Origin: Clostridia bacterium
GTDB taxonomy: Bacteria; Bacillota; Clostridia; Monoglobales; Firm-18
Reading direction: 5' to 3'
NCBI GenBank assembly: GCA_017408205.1
Contig: JAFQVC010000087.1
Span: 1-5,808, forward strand
Length of the DNA stretch: 5,808 nucleotides
This document shows, one piece after another, positions 1 through 5,808 of this stretch. Positions within the stretch are counted from its first letter, which is position 1. The number at the start of each line of letters is the position of its first letter. The notes beneath the pieces were generated by a model. It saw only the letters and a program-made list of their open reading frames with translations, made no database searches and was not told the DNA's origin. The position numbers were made by a program, and so were the translations under genes.

Positions 1-591
1 AGTAATTTTTTCCTGACGCCAGTGGGTGTCGGTATTGTAAAAATCGTCAATATCCAAAAGGGAAGTCACATCAATATACTTCATATAATTAACCTTTTGC
101 TTCATCTCGTCAATAAACGCCTCATAATCAAGCGAGGGATAACCGTTTTTCTCAGCCAGAAGGAAATTCTTGTCGGGAATTACGGAGAAATAAACATTAT
201 CCGTTTTTCCTTTGATATAGGTTTCATAAAGATACAAAAATTTTTCTGCCGCGTGGTCCATCATAGCAGGATTTTTTTCGCCGTCTATTTTGGAAATGTG
301 ACCATCTGCCGTAAACAAGCCGTTATTATCCTTTTTCATAAATACTTTAGTAACAAAGTTTGCTTTAATACTGCGGAAAAAGTCACGGAACGGAAAGCGC
401 TCTGTTGCATAGGTTTCAAAGTCAGACATAAAAGAGCCGTCCGCAATTGTGTTTGCGGAAACTTTGGGAAACGATGCAAGTTCACGTCTTTCGCTTTGGG
501 AAAATTGGGGTGACGGATTAAAAATGCAAAGAACGGATATTCCAAACACCAGAACAGCAAATATAATTGTTGTTATAATATTCTTTTTCAT
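1..591 (-). CDS. DHHW / AlgX-like SGNH-fold protein, C-terminus beyond window
   Basis: Reading leftward from the ATG at 589-591, the frame stays open for 197 codons to the window edge, so the C-terminal part is missing. Residues about 4-23 are a hydrophobic signal or anchor segment, after which the protein should lie outside the membrane. Near the edge is Asp-Thr-His-Trp (residues 188-191), the DxHW signature that gives the DHHW family its name and supplies the catalytic Asp-His pair in AlgJ/AlgX-type SGNH-like acetyltransferases. The catalytic Ser would lie outside the window. A GGAGGGG ribosome binding site (597-603) sits 5 bases before the start, and the gene begins 12 bases after the MBOAT stop, so the two are co-transcribed. 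Inferred role: accepting acyl groups from the MBOAT protein and transferring them to an exported polysaccharide. Family and pairing are fairly secure; the polymer is unknown. Confidence 0.85.
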   Translation of the reverse strand, partial: MKKNIITTIIFAVLVFGISVLCIFNPSPQFSQSERRELASFPKVSANTIADGSFMSDFETYATERFPFRDFFRSIKANFVTKVFMKKDNNGLFTADGHISKIDGEKNPAMMDHAAEKFLYLYETYIKGKTDNVYFSVIPDKNFLLAEKNGYPSLDYEAFIDEMKQKVNYMKYIDVTSLLDIDDFYNTDTHWRQEKIT

Positions 592-603
592 TTTCACCCC
601 TCC

Positions 604-1989
604 TTAAAATCTGAAATACAAAAACGGATTAAATGCACCGTCTGCCAAAAATGCTGTAGCAAGAAGTAATAAAATAACCTGTACCGGAATTTTTACAACC
701 ACCCACACTTTTTCTGTTTTTGGTGTTATTACCCTCTTCCAAAGGGGAGTTGATGCAATAATACCCACAGCCAATACAAGCCAGTAGTTTTTAAGTGTAT
801 ATATAAAAGTCTGTGAAACAAGGGGCAGGGCATTTGCACCAAACATTCCGCCCACAAAGGTAACTGCCTCTTTCATTGACCCTGCGCCGAAAATCGCAAA
901 ACTGATTGCAGTTAAAAACAAAACGTAGATGTGCCCGAAAACTCTTGACTTTTCAACATAACTTCTGTAAAAGAACTTCTCCAAAGTAAGGAAAACACCA
1001 AAAAACAGTCCCCACACTATGAAGTTCCATTCTGCACCGTGCCAGAAGCCCGTCAAAAACCATACGGTAAAAATATTAAAAAGCATTCTGCCTTTATTTA
1101 CACGATTTCCGCCCATGGGAATATAAACGTAGTCACGAAACCACGTTCCAAGAGAAATATGCCATCTTCTCCAGAACTCCGTTATGCTTTTTGAAATAAA
1201 AGGATAATTAAAGTTTTCCAAAAATTCAAAGCCGAATATTTTTCCAAGACCTATTGCCATATCGCTGTATCCCGAAAAATCAAAATACACCTGCAGCATA
1301 TATGCAACAACATAAAGCCAGTAAAAAAGTACCGACTTATCTGTTGTGCCCTGAAAGAAGGCACAAAGTTCTCCCAAAGTGTTTGCGAGAAGCACTTTTT
1401 TTGAAAGTCCCGTTACAAATCTGCTTATACCTACAGATATTTTTTCAAAACTGTGGGTACGACAAACAAGTTCCCTTTCAATGTCAATATACCGAACTAT
1501 AGGTCCTGCAATAAGTTGAGGGAAAAGTGCCACATAAGTTGCAAGAGTGATAAAGTTTTTTTGTGCTTTCACGTTTCCGCGATACACGTCTATTGTATAA
1601 CTTAAAATCTGGAAAGTGTAAAAACTTATACCGATAGGAAGGGCAATATTTAATAGCCCCACAGACAACCCTGTTGCCCTGTTAAAATTTTCAATAAAGA
1701 AATCGGCATATTTAAAATACCCCAGCGCCCCAAGAGAAAGAACTGCGGACACCGTCATATACACTTTAGCCAAAGGTCTGCCCCGATGCTTTTCAATTAA
1801 AATACCTAAAATGTAATTTGCCAGCACCGTTCCAAGCATTAAAAATACGTACCTTGGCTCACCCCAGGCATAAAACACGATACTTGACAACAAAAGTACC
1901 GGATTTTTAAGTTTTTTTGGAGCCGCAAGGTAAAAGAGTATTACCAAAGGCAAAAAGTAATACAAAAAGGGAATGCTTGAAAATACCAT
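604..1989 (-). CDS. MBOAT-family membrane O-acyltransferase (AlgI/DltB-like)
   Basis: This is a 461-residue polytopic membrane protein of normal length for bacterial AlgI-like MBOAT proteins, which carry acetyl or other acyl groups across the membrane for O-acylation of surface polymers. Family signatures seen are LPIGISFYTFQ (117-127), FPQLIAGPIVR (156-166), DFSGYSDMAIG (237-247), FWRRWHISLGTWFRDYVYIP (272-291) and GFWHGAEWNF (314-323). His277 and His317 match the two conserved histidines of the family, the second being the invariant active-site residue. The C-terminus FLYFRF is also typical. An upstream in-frame ATG at 2028 would add 13 residues, but those codons run through a terminator hairpin. 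The ATG at 1987-1989 follows GAGGTG (1995-2000) by 5 bases and begins with the usual MVFSSIPFLYYF N-terminus, so it is preferred. The DHHW gene follows 12 bases downstream, the standard clostridial pair. Confidence 0.93.
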   Translation of the reverse strand: MVFSSIPFLYYFLPLVILFYLAAPKKLKNPVLLLSSIVFYAWGEPRYVFLMLGTVLANYILGILIEKHRGRPLAKVYMTVSAVLSLGALGYFKYADFFIENFNRATGLSVGLLNIALPIGISFYTFQILSYTIDVYRGNVKAQKNFITLATYVALFPQLIAGPIVRYIDIERELVCRTHSFEKISVGISRFVTGLSKKVLLANTLGELCAFFQGTTDKSVLFYWLYVVAYMLQVYFDFSGYSDMAIGLGKIFGFEFLENFNYPFISKSITEFWRRWHISLGTWFRDYVYIPMGGNRVNKGRMLFNIFTVWFLTGFWHGAEWNFIVWGLFFGVFLTLEKFFYRSYVEKSRVFGHIYVLFLTAISFAIFGAGSMKEAVTFVGGMFGANALPLVSQTFIYTLKNYWLVLAVGIIASTPLWKRVITPKTEKVWVVVKIPVQVILLLLATAFLADGAFNPFLYFRF

Positions 1990-1994
1990 ATTTT

Positions 1995-2000
1995 CACCTC
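1995..2000 (-). promoter_or_regulatory. Ribosome binding site of the MBOAT gene
   Basis: GAGGTG lies 5 bases upstream of the ATG at 1989 and decides the start over the in-frame ATG at 2028. It is unusual in lying only two bases beyond the T-tract of the preceding terminator, so the ribosome and the terminator compete for the same stretch of transcript. Confidence 0.8.
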
Positions 2001-2002
2001 GT

Positions 2003-2036
2003 AAAAAAAGGGCTTGCGTTATATGCACAAGCCCTT
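2003..2036 (-). terminator. Intrinsic terminator after the lipoprotein gene
   Basis: On the minus strand a perfect 9-bp stem, AAGGGCTTG (2036-2028) with CAAGCCCTT (2016-2008), encloses an 11-base loop and runs straight into T residues (seven in all, 2009-2003, two of them in the stem). It starts 5 bases after the lipoprotein stop codon. Read on the plus strand the hairpin is followed only by an interrupted A/T stretch, so it acts chiefly leftward. It lies directly against the MBOAT ribosome binding site. Confidence 0.85.
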
Positions 2037-2041
2037 AATTA

Positions 2042-2719
2042 TTATTCCTCTGTTTCAAATGTTGAACAGCACATTAAGAAAAACACTTTGTTTCCCGAAA
2101 CGCCTGTTACCATTTCGTCTGCTTCTGTGCAAATGTTCCATCTTAAATTCGCATTGGCTTTTAAACCGTCAACAAAGGCATTTTTATCTGCACCGTCTTC
2201 AAGTTCAAATACATAGCCCACAAATGGTATTGTACCCATAACCGGTCCAAACATTGCACCGTTTTTAAAACCGTGTACTTCGTAGTTGTCAAAACCGCTT
2301 AAAAATCCTGGTTCTACTGCCATTGCATCACCTGGGAACTGAATAATTTCATTTGATACTATTGCTTTTGCAACAGTCATTACGTCACCGCTTGATGCCT
2401 TTGCATAGAAATCTGCAAGTAGTTTCTGTCCTACTGTTTTTGGCTCTTCTACGGGCTTCTCAACAGGTTTTTCTGCAGGTTTTTCCGCTGGTTTCTGAAC
2501 AGGATTTTCAACCGGCTTCTCAACAGGTTTCTCTGCAGGTTTTTCTTCTTCTTCTACTTCTGCTTCCACATCTTCGATTGGGTCATCTGTAACATCAACA
2601 ATCTCATCTTCAACAATTTCGTCCTCGTTTGTCACAGGTTTTTCGCCGCAGCCCCAAAGTGCAAACAATGAGCACACAACAAGAACTCCTGCAATAAGTG
2701 TCATAAATTTTTTGTTCAT
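2042..2719 (-). CDS. Predicted lipoprotein with acidic and KPxE-repeat stalk and unassigned C-terminal domain
   Basis: The 225-residue product starts with a basic N-terminus (MNKK), a hydrophobic core (about 6-22) and Cys24 in the context Leu-Trp-Gly-Cys, which reads as a lipobox with an unusual Trp at -2. This predicts an exported, lipid-anchored surface protein. Residues about 31-59 are strongly acidic. Residues 60-91 are eight tandem tetrapeptides of the form K/N-P-A/V-E/Q, probably an extended spacer through the cell wall. Residues about 95-225 form a globular domain with a W-N-I-C-T-E-A motif (194-200) and a hydrophobic strand ending in Cys217-Cys218. This end resembles, from memory, the C-termini of small uncharacterised clostridial lipoproteins, but I cannot name the family. 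GGAGG (2729-2733) precedes the ATG by 9 bases. A terminator follows. Function unknown; the neighbouring MBOAT-DHHW pair suggests a surface role. Confidence 0.82.
   Translation of the reverse strand: MNKKFMTLIAGVLVVCSLFALWGCGEKPVTNEDEIVEDEIVDVTDDPIEDVEAEVEEEEKPAEKPVEKPVENPVQKPAEKPAEKPVEKPVEEPKTVGQKLLADFYAKASSGDVMTVAKAIVSNEIIQFPGDAMAVEPGFLSGFDNYEVHGFKNGAMFGPVMGTIPFVGYVFELEDGADKNAFVDGLKANANLRWNICTEADEMVTGVSGNKVFFLMCCSTFETEE
2447..2542 (-). repeat. Tandem 12-bp coding repeat (eight KPxE units)
   Basis: Eight 12-base units within the lipoprotein gene encode the tetrapeptides KPAE, KPVE, KPVE, NPVQ, KPAE, KPAE, KPVE, KPVE. Some units are nearly identical in DNA: the stretches beginning at about 2460 and 2520 share caacaggttt plus ctgcaggttttt, which suggests duplication of a block of about 60 bp as well as single units. 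The units differ at synonymous positions elsewhere, so the array is not freshly expanded throughout. Confidence 0.85.
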
Positions 2720-2786
2720 AAGTAATTTCCTCCAATATATTTTTTATTTATAATTTTTAGACGATAATTAGGGGAAAAAAGTTCCC

Positions 2787-3584
2787 TTACAGGTATCTTT
2801 TTTTGAAAACACCTTCATCAAGTTCATATACACAGTCAAAACCAATATCTTTAAGCAAGGTTTCGGTTTCTTTAAAATAAAAATTAAGATTTTTTACATT
2901 ATGGCAGTCCGAAGAAAGAACAAGTCCGTTCCCCTCTTGTTTTAAAACATACAGAAGGTTTTCGTAAGGGTACGGTGTTTTTCTGTAACCCCTTGAAATT
3001 GCACCTGTGTTTACTTCAAACAGACAACCGCTTTGTGCCGCCTGTTTTATATAATCCTCCGACAATTTCAAATACTTCGGATTATTTAAAAACCGCATTT
3101 CGTCCATTTCGTCAAACTTTGTTATCAAGTCAAAATGCCCTATTATATCAGGTTTTCTTTTTAAAATATAACTTACAAACCCGTTATAATAAGTTTCCGC
3201 AAGTTTTATAATGTCATAATCAAAAACTTCCAGACACTTCTTAAAACAGTCATAATTTGAATCAATTGGATAATGTTTGCCGCCAATGTAAAAATAGTGA
3301 GAACTGCCTATAATGAAGTCAAAATCCTCTCTGTTTACAAAAGAAACTGCCTCTTCCTCCACGCCGCAGTAAACCTGTATTTTGCCCTTATATTTTTCCT
3401 TAAGACGTGATATTTCTTTAATATACCCTTCCGTATCCTGCATACAATACACAGAGCCGGGGTTGTAACCGTGACCAGAAAAACCGATAGACGAAAAACC
3501 GATGTCAATGGCAGACAAAACTATTTCTTCAAGGGTGTTTTCTCCGTCGCAAAAGCGGGAGTGTGTATGATAATTACCGGACAT
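2787..3584 (-). CDS. PHP-domain phosphatase, histidinol-phosphatase (HisJ/HisK) type
   Basis: This 265-residue soluble protein has the length and all the metal-site motifs of PHP-type histidinol phosphatases: HTHSRFCDG (His6, His8, Asp13), GHG (His38), GVEEE (Glu76-78), SSHY (His96), GH-FDL (His150) and SSDCH (Asp226, His228). Such enzymes use a three-metal centre to hydrolyse phosphomonoesters; HisK takes histidinol phosphate in histidine synthesis. EVNTG (190-194) is also typical of the family. The ATG at 3582-3584 has GAGGAGG about 6 bases upstream, inside the last codons of yitT, whose stop is one base away, so translation is likely coupled. No his gene is seen nearby, so the substrate may be another sugar or amino-alcohol phosphate. 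Family assignment is strong; assignment as true histidinol phosphatase is moderate. Confidence 0.88.
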   Translation of the reverse strand: MSGNYHTHSRFCDGENTLEEIVLSAIDIGFSSIGFSGHGYNPGSVYCMQDTEGYIKEISRLKEKYKGKIQVYCGVEEEAVSFVNREDFDFIIGSSHYFYIGGKHYPIDSNYDCFKKCLEVFDYDIIKLAETYYNGFVSYILKRKPDIIGHFDLITKFDEMDEMRFLNNPKYLKLSEDYIKQAAQSGCLFEVNTGAISRGYRKTPYPYENLLYVLKQEGNGLVLSSDCHNVKNLNFYFKETETLLKDIGFDCVYELDEGVFKKRYL

Positions 3585-3585
3585 C

Positions 3586-4191
3586 TTAATCCTCCTCTAC
3601 GTTTCTTTTAATTAAGCCGATTACAAAGTCAATACCTGATGTTTTAATAATAAGTCCGATAAAGGAACTTAAAAGAACTGTGACTCCTGACAAAAAGCCA
3701 CCCACAAGCACAATTAAAATATCTGTTACCAGAAGTGCTTTCCCTATATCCATTTTTGAATACTTTTTTACAATAAGTGCTATTATATCGGTTCCTCCCG
3801 AACTTGAACGGACGTAAAACATAATTGCACTTGCAAATGCAATAATCACGGCACCTGTAATTGCAGACAAATAAATATTTGATATAATTACTCCATCACC
3901 AAATATTTTTTCAAAAACGCCTACAAAAACTGTGGTTAATGTAGAGCCGACAAAAGTTTTAACTGCCATTTCCCTGCCTAATACAACAAATGCCGCTATT
4001 AAAAGCGCAAAGTTAATTACAACAAGAATCGTACCCGGTGACATAGCCGATAAAAACTCGTTTAAAATTACTGAAATTCCGCTTGTTCCACCAAGTAAAA
4101 GGGAATGGGGAAATATAAAAGCAACAGTAGAAACTGCATATAAAATACTTCCGATTACGATACACAGATAATTAATAATTTCTTTTTTCAT
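3586..4191 (-). CDS. YitT-family (DUF161) membrane protein, short form
   Basis: The 201-residue protein is almost wholly hydrophobic, with about five or six membrane segments (roughly 5-27, 53-72, 80-96, 105-126, 147-163 and 165-183). It carries the YitT landmarks GGTSGISVILN (34-44) and SSGGTDIIALIVKKYSKM (130-147). Full-length YitT proteins are about 280 residues and end in a cytoplasmic DUF2179 domain. Here the protein stops soon after the last membrane segment with RNVEED, so it is a membrane-only version. The stop is clean, with no sign of a frameshift, and the next gene starts one base later. AGGAAG (4199-4204) precedes the ATG at 4191. YitT proteins are assumed to be transporters, but the substrate is not known. 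First gene of the leftward operon behind the promoter at 4227-4255. Confidence 0.88.
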   Translation of the reverse strand: MKKEIINYLCIVIGSILYAVSTVAFIFPHSLLLGGTSGISVILNEFLSAMSPGTILVVINFALLIAAFVVLGREMAVKTFVGSTLTTVFVGVFEKIFGDGVIISNIYLSAITGAVIIAFASAIMFYVRSSSGGTDIIALIVKKYSKMDIGKALLVTDILIVLVGGFLSGVTVLLSSFIGLIIKTSGIDFVIGLIKRNVEED

Positions 4192-4223
4192 AATAGGCTT
4201 CCTTTAATAAAATTCAACACCCC

Positions 4224-4238
4224 TTAAGTATAACTTAA
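4224..4238. promoter_or_regulatory. Candidate operator palindrome over the yitT promoter
   Basis: A perfect inverted repeat, TTAAGT-ATA-ACTTAA, with 6-base arms and a 3-base centre covers the whole -10 element of the leftward promoter (4227-4232). Its position would let a dimeric repressor block RNA polymerase. In A/T-rich DNA such a palindrome can arise by chance, and no second copy was seen in the window. Confidence 0.4.
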
Positions 4239-4255
4239 ATTTCCGCTTTTTTCAA
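4227..4255 (-). promoter_or_regulatory. Sigma-A-type promoter for the yitT operon
   Basis: On the minus strand TTGAAA (4255-4250) and TATACT (4232-4227) are separated by exactly 17 bases. Transcription would start near 4220, giving a leader of about 29 bases before the yitT ATG at 4191. It is the only convincing promoter found for the leftward gene set. Confidence 0.7.
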
Positions 4256-4265
4256 TAGAAATTTC

Positions 4266-4294
4266 TTGTTATATGAAAAACTTTATGATATACT
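4266..4294 (+). promoter_or_regulatory. Sigma-A-type promoter for the CehA-like PHP gene
   Basis: TTGTTA (4266-4271) and TATACT (4289-4294) have a 17-base spacer, with TG at 4286-4287 forming an extended -10. The start point would be near 4301, leaving a leader of only about 13 bases that begins at the AGAGGTG ribosome binding site (4301-4307). The two divergent -35 elements are 10 bases apart. Confidence 0.6.
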
Positions 4295-4313
4295 GAATAA
4301 AGAGGTGTTAAAT

Positions 4314-5186
4314 ATGTACATAGATATGTTTGGCAAAACACGAATGAAAATAAATCTGCATCTTCACACCACCGTAACAGACGGACAAAAATCCCCTGAA
4401 GAAGCAGCAGAAATATATAAAAACGAGGGCTACGATGCTATCGCAATTACCGACCACTGGAAAGTAAGCGAAGCGGGAAACATAAACGGTCTTAGAATTT
4501 TGTCGGGAGTTGAATATAACATTAACAAAAGCGACAGTTCCGTTGGCGTTTATCATATCCTGGGAATAGGCGTAAAACGTCAGCCCCATGTTCCCGATTA
4601 CCCTCAGGCACAACCAGTTATTGATGAAATCGGAAGATGCGGAGGCATAGCAATTCTTGCGCACCCCGCCTGGTCACTTAATACCCCTGAACAAATGAAG
4701 AAACTGCGCAATTTAAGTGCCGTTGAAATATATAATTCCGTGTCGGACGCACACCAGTCCTCAAGACCTTATGCAGGGCACTTTGTTGACACCTGCGCAA
4801 ATCAGGGAATAATACTTCCTTTAGTTGCGGCAGACGATACCCACTACTACGACGAGGGCGACTGCACCAAATCTTTTATTATGCTGGAATGTAAAAAGGA
4901 CGCCACAGACGACGAAATATTATCCGCAATAAAGCAAGGCAAATTTTATTCGTCACAAGGTCCTGAGATACATATAATGCGGGACAGAGAGGACATTGTA
5001 ATAAACTGCTCTCCCGCAGACAGAATTTCACTTTTCTCCAATATGGTGTGGGGCGAAGACTACTGCATAAGAGGAAACGGCGTAACACAAATGCGCCACC
5101 GTATTGCTCCTCAGGAAAAATTTATAAGAGCAGAGGTTACTGATGAGCAGGGCAGAAAAGCTTGGTCTAATATTATTAAATTGTAA
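4314..5186 (+). CDS. PHP-domain metallohydrolase, CehA/McbA-like
   Basis: The 290-residue protein has no signal peptide and should be cytoplasmic. PHP metal-site motifs appear in order: HLHTTVTDG (His16, His18, Asp23), TDH (Asp47, His48), GVE (Glu67), YH (His81), AHP (His117) and ADDTH (Asp174/175, His177). The following stretch, with an AIKQGKFYSSQGPEI motif ending at about 219, and a short beta-rich tail to 290 match the CehA/McbA type of PHP hydrolase rather than PolC or HisK. Members cleave phosphoesters or other ester bonds; the substrate here cannot be told. The ATG at 4314 has AGAGGTG (4301-4307) 6 bases upstream. A TTG at 4266 is in frame but lies inside the -35 element, so it is rejected. 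Single-gene unit, divergent from yitT and ending at a terminator shared with the AraC gene. Confidence 0.88.
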   Translation: MYIDMFGKTRMKINLHLHTTVTDGQKSPEEAAEIYKNEGYDAIAITDHWKVSEAGNINGLRILSGVEYNINKSDSSVGVYHILGIGVKRQPHVPDYPQAQPVIDEIGRCGGIAILAHPAWSLNTPEQMKKLRNLSAVEIYNSVSDAHQSSRPYAGHFVDTCANQGIILPLVAADDTHYYDEGDCTKSFIMLECKKDATDDEILSAIKQGKFYSSQGPEIHIMRDREDIVINCSPADRISLFSNMVWGEDYCIRGNGVTQMRHRIAPQEKFIRAEVTDEQGRKAWSNIIKL

Positions 5187-5196
5187 ATCAAATTAT

Positions 5197-5227
5197 ATAA
5201 AGCGTTTAACGATGTTGAACGCTTTAT
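5197..5227. terminator. Bidirectional terminator between the convergent PHP and AraC genes
   Basis: ATAAAGCGTTTAAC (5197-5210) pairs with GTTGAACGCTTTAT (5214-5227) around a GAT loop, giving 14 base pairs including one G-T. T-rich sequence follows on both strands (ATTTTAT rightward, ATATAATTT leftward). It lies 10 bases after the PHP stop, and its right arm contains the AraC stop codon (5224-5226), so one hairpin serves both genes. Confidence 0.82.
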
Positions 5228-5808
5228 TTTATACTGTTCATATATTCTTTTGTAGTTATACCCATACTTTTCTTAAAAAGTCTGTAACCATAAGACACAT
5301 CAAATATTCCTGCGTTTTCACAGGCAACCTTAAAAGAAACTCCTCTGTGTTGCATCAGTTCACAAATTAAAGATACTTTTTCTTTATTTATGTATTGTCT
5401 TATACTTATACCCTGACGCTTTTTAAAGACCGAGTTTATATAATTGGGCGTCATATTAAGTTCCTTTGCAATATCCCCTATATCAAAATTATTGCTTATG
5501 TTATTTGCAACATATTTTTTTATCTTGTATTCAATAATTGATGACTGATTTTCCCCCTGTTTTTTCTGAAAATTCATACCAAGTCTTTGCAAAAGGGAAA
5601 GTGCAAGTAATACTGCTGAAAGTTCGTTCCGTTCTTTTGATACTGTCAGTTCCGAAACAACTAAAAACAAATCTTTTTTAAGACGCTCCGTTTCTTTAAA
5701 AGGTCTTGTCACAAAGGGCAATACAATTCCGTTCTTTTTACTTTTATAATTGTCCGTGTTTTCAGTATATAGAAATTCAAAATCACCCTCAAGGGAAACG
5801 CTGCAATG
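5224..5808 (-). CDS. AraC-family transcriptional regulator, N-terminus beyond window
   Basis: The minus-strand frame is open from the right edge to the TAA at 5224-5226, giving 194 residues of the C-terminal part. A TTG at 5721 is the first possible start inside the window, but 29 further codons upstream are open and the family needs a sensor domain there, so the gene most likely begins outside. Residues about 107-133 of the visible part (FDIGDIAKELNMTPNYINSV) form the first helix-turn-helix, and about 156-180 (VSFKVACENAGIFDVSYGY) the second, followed by the conserved FKKSMGIT-KEY end. The preceding region (about 30-90) is helical linker or part of a sensor domain. Ligand and targets are unknown. 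It converges on the CehA-like gene; whether it controls the divergent promoters at 4227-4294 is not shown by the sequence. Confidence 0.88.
   Translation of the reverse strand, partial: HCSVSLEGDFEFLYTENTDNYKSKKNGIVLPFVTRPFKETERLKKDLFLVVSELTVSKERNELSAVLLALSLLQRLGMNFQKKQGENQSSIIEYKIKKYVANNISNNFDIGDIAKELNMTPNYINSVFKKRQGISIRQYINKEKVSLICELMQHRGVSFKVACENAGIFDVSYGYRLFKKSMGITTKEYMNSIK

Noticed and set aside
22..513. Plus-strand open frame of 163 codons
   Set aside because: It lies opposite the DHHW gene, whose minus-strand frame has a good ribosome binding site and the DTHW motif; the plus-strand product has no recognisable domain.
336..560. Minus-strand open frame of 74 codons
   Set aside because: It is a different frame inside the DHHW gene on the same strand, with no ribosome binding site or family features.
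1990..2028. Upstream ATG for the MBOAT gene adding 13 residues
   Set aside because: The added codons coincide with the terminator hairpin and no ribosome binding site precedes it; the start at 1989 has one and gives the usual family N-terminus.
2353..2592. Plus-strand open frame rich in Leu and Gln
   Set aside because: It is the complement of the KPxE repeat region of the lipoprotein gene; the repeated codons keep it open by composition.
2771..2786. Inverted repeat GGGAA-AAAAG-TTCCC between the PHP and lipoprotein genes
   Set aside because: Only a 5-bp stem and no T-tract on either strand, so not a convincing terminator; no clear promoter was found in this 67-base gap either.
4308..4664. 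Minus-strand open frame of 118 codons
   Set aside because: It is opposite the CehA-like PHP gene, which has clear catalytic motifs, and it has no family features of its own.
5143..5370. Plus-strand open frame of 75 codons
   Set aside because: It overlaps the end of the PHP gene, crosses the terminator and lies opposite the AraC helix-turn-helix region.

Overview
The window is low-GC, tightly packed DNA with strong AGGAGG-type ribosome binding sites, short gene gaps and intrinsic terminators. Together with the gene families present (YitT, MBOAT plus DHHW pair, HisK-type PHP phosphatase, AraC regulator), this points to the chromosome of a member of the Firmicutes, most likely an uncultured or gut-type Clostridia. 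No mobile element, RNA gene, CRISPR array or phage gene was seen. No stretch over 300 bases lacks a gene; the largest gap is about 120 bases (4192-4313).

Layout from left to right. Positions 1-4191 hold five genes, all on the minus strand. In order of transcription they are a short YitT-family membrane protein (4191-3586), a PHP-domain phosphatase of the HisJ/HisK type (3584-2787), a lipoprotein with a KPxE-repeat stalk (2719-2042), an MBOAT O-acyltransferase (1989-604), and a DHHW/AlgX-like protein (591 to beyond the left edge). Positions 4192-4313 form a compact divergent promoter region. A second PHP hydrolase of the CehA/McbA type runs on the plus strand (4314-5186). It converges on an AraC-family regulator on the minus strand (5808-5224, running off the right edge), and the two share a bidirectional terminator at 5197-5227.

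How the genes fit together. MBOAT and DHHW form the usual two-part machine for O-acetylating an exported polymer: a membrane acyltransferase passing acyl groups to an SGNH-like extracytoplasmic partner. The lipoprotein just upstream is also an envelope protein, but a good intrinsic terminator lies between its stop codon and the MBOAT ribosome binding site. MBOAT-DHHW expression therefore probably depends on read-through or on a promoter not obvious here. yitT and the HisK-like gene are one base apart and probably translationally coupled. No histidine-biosynthesis gene is visible, so the true substrate of the HisK-like enzyme is open. Both PHP genes flank the same divergent control region.

Most of the window is ordinary core or accessory clostridial content. 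The parts most worth a second look are the terminator placed against the MBOAT ribosome binding site, the repeat-stalk lipoprotein with an unassigned C-terminal domain, the yitT-PHP coupling, and the palindrome over the minus-strand promoter.
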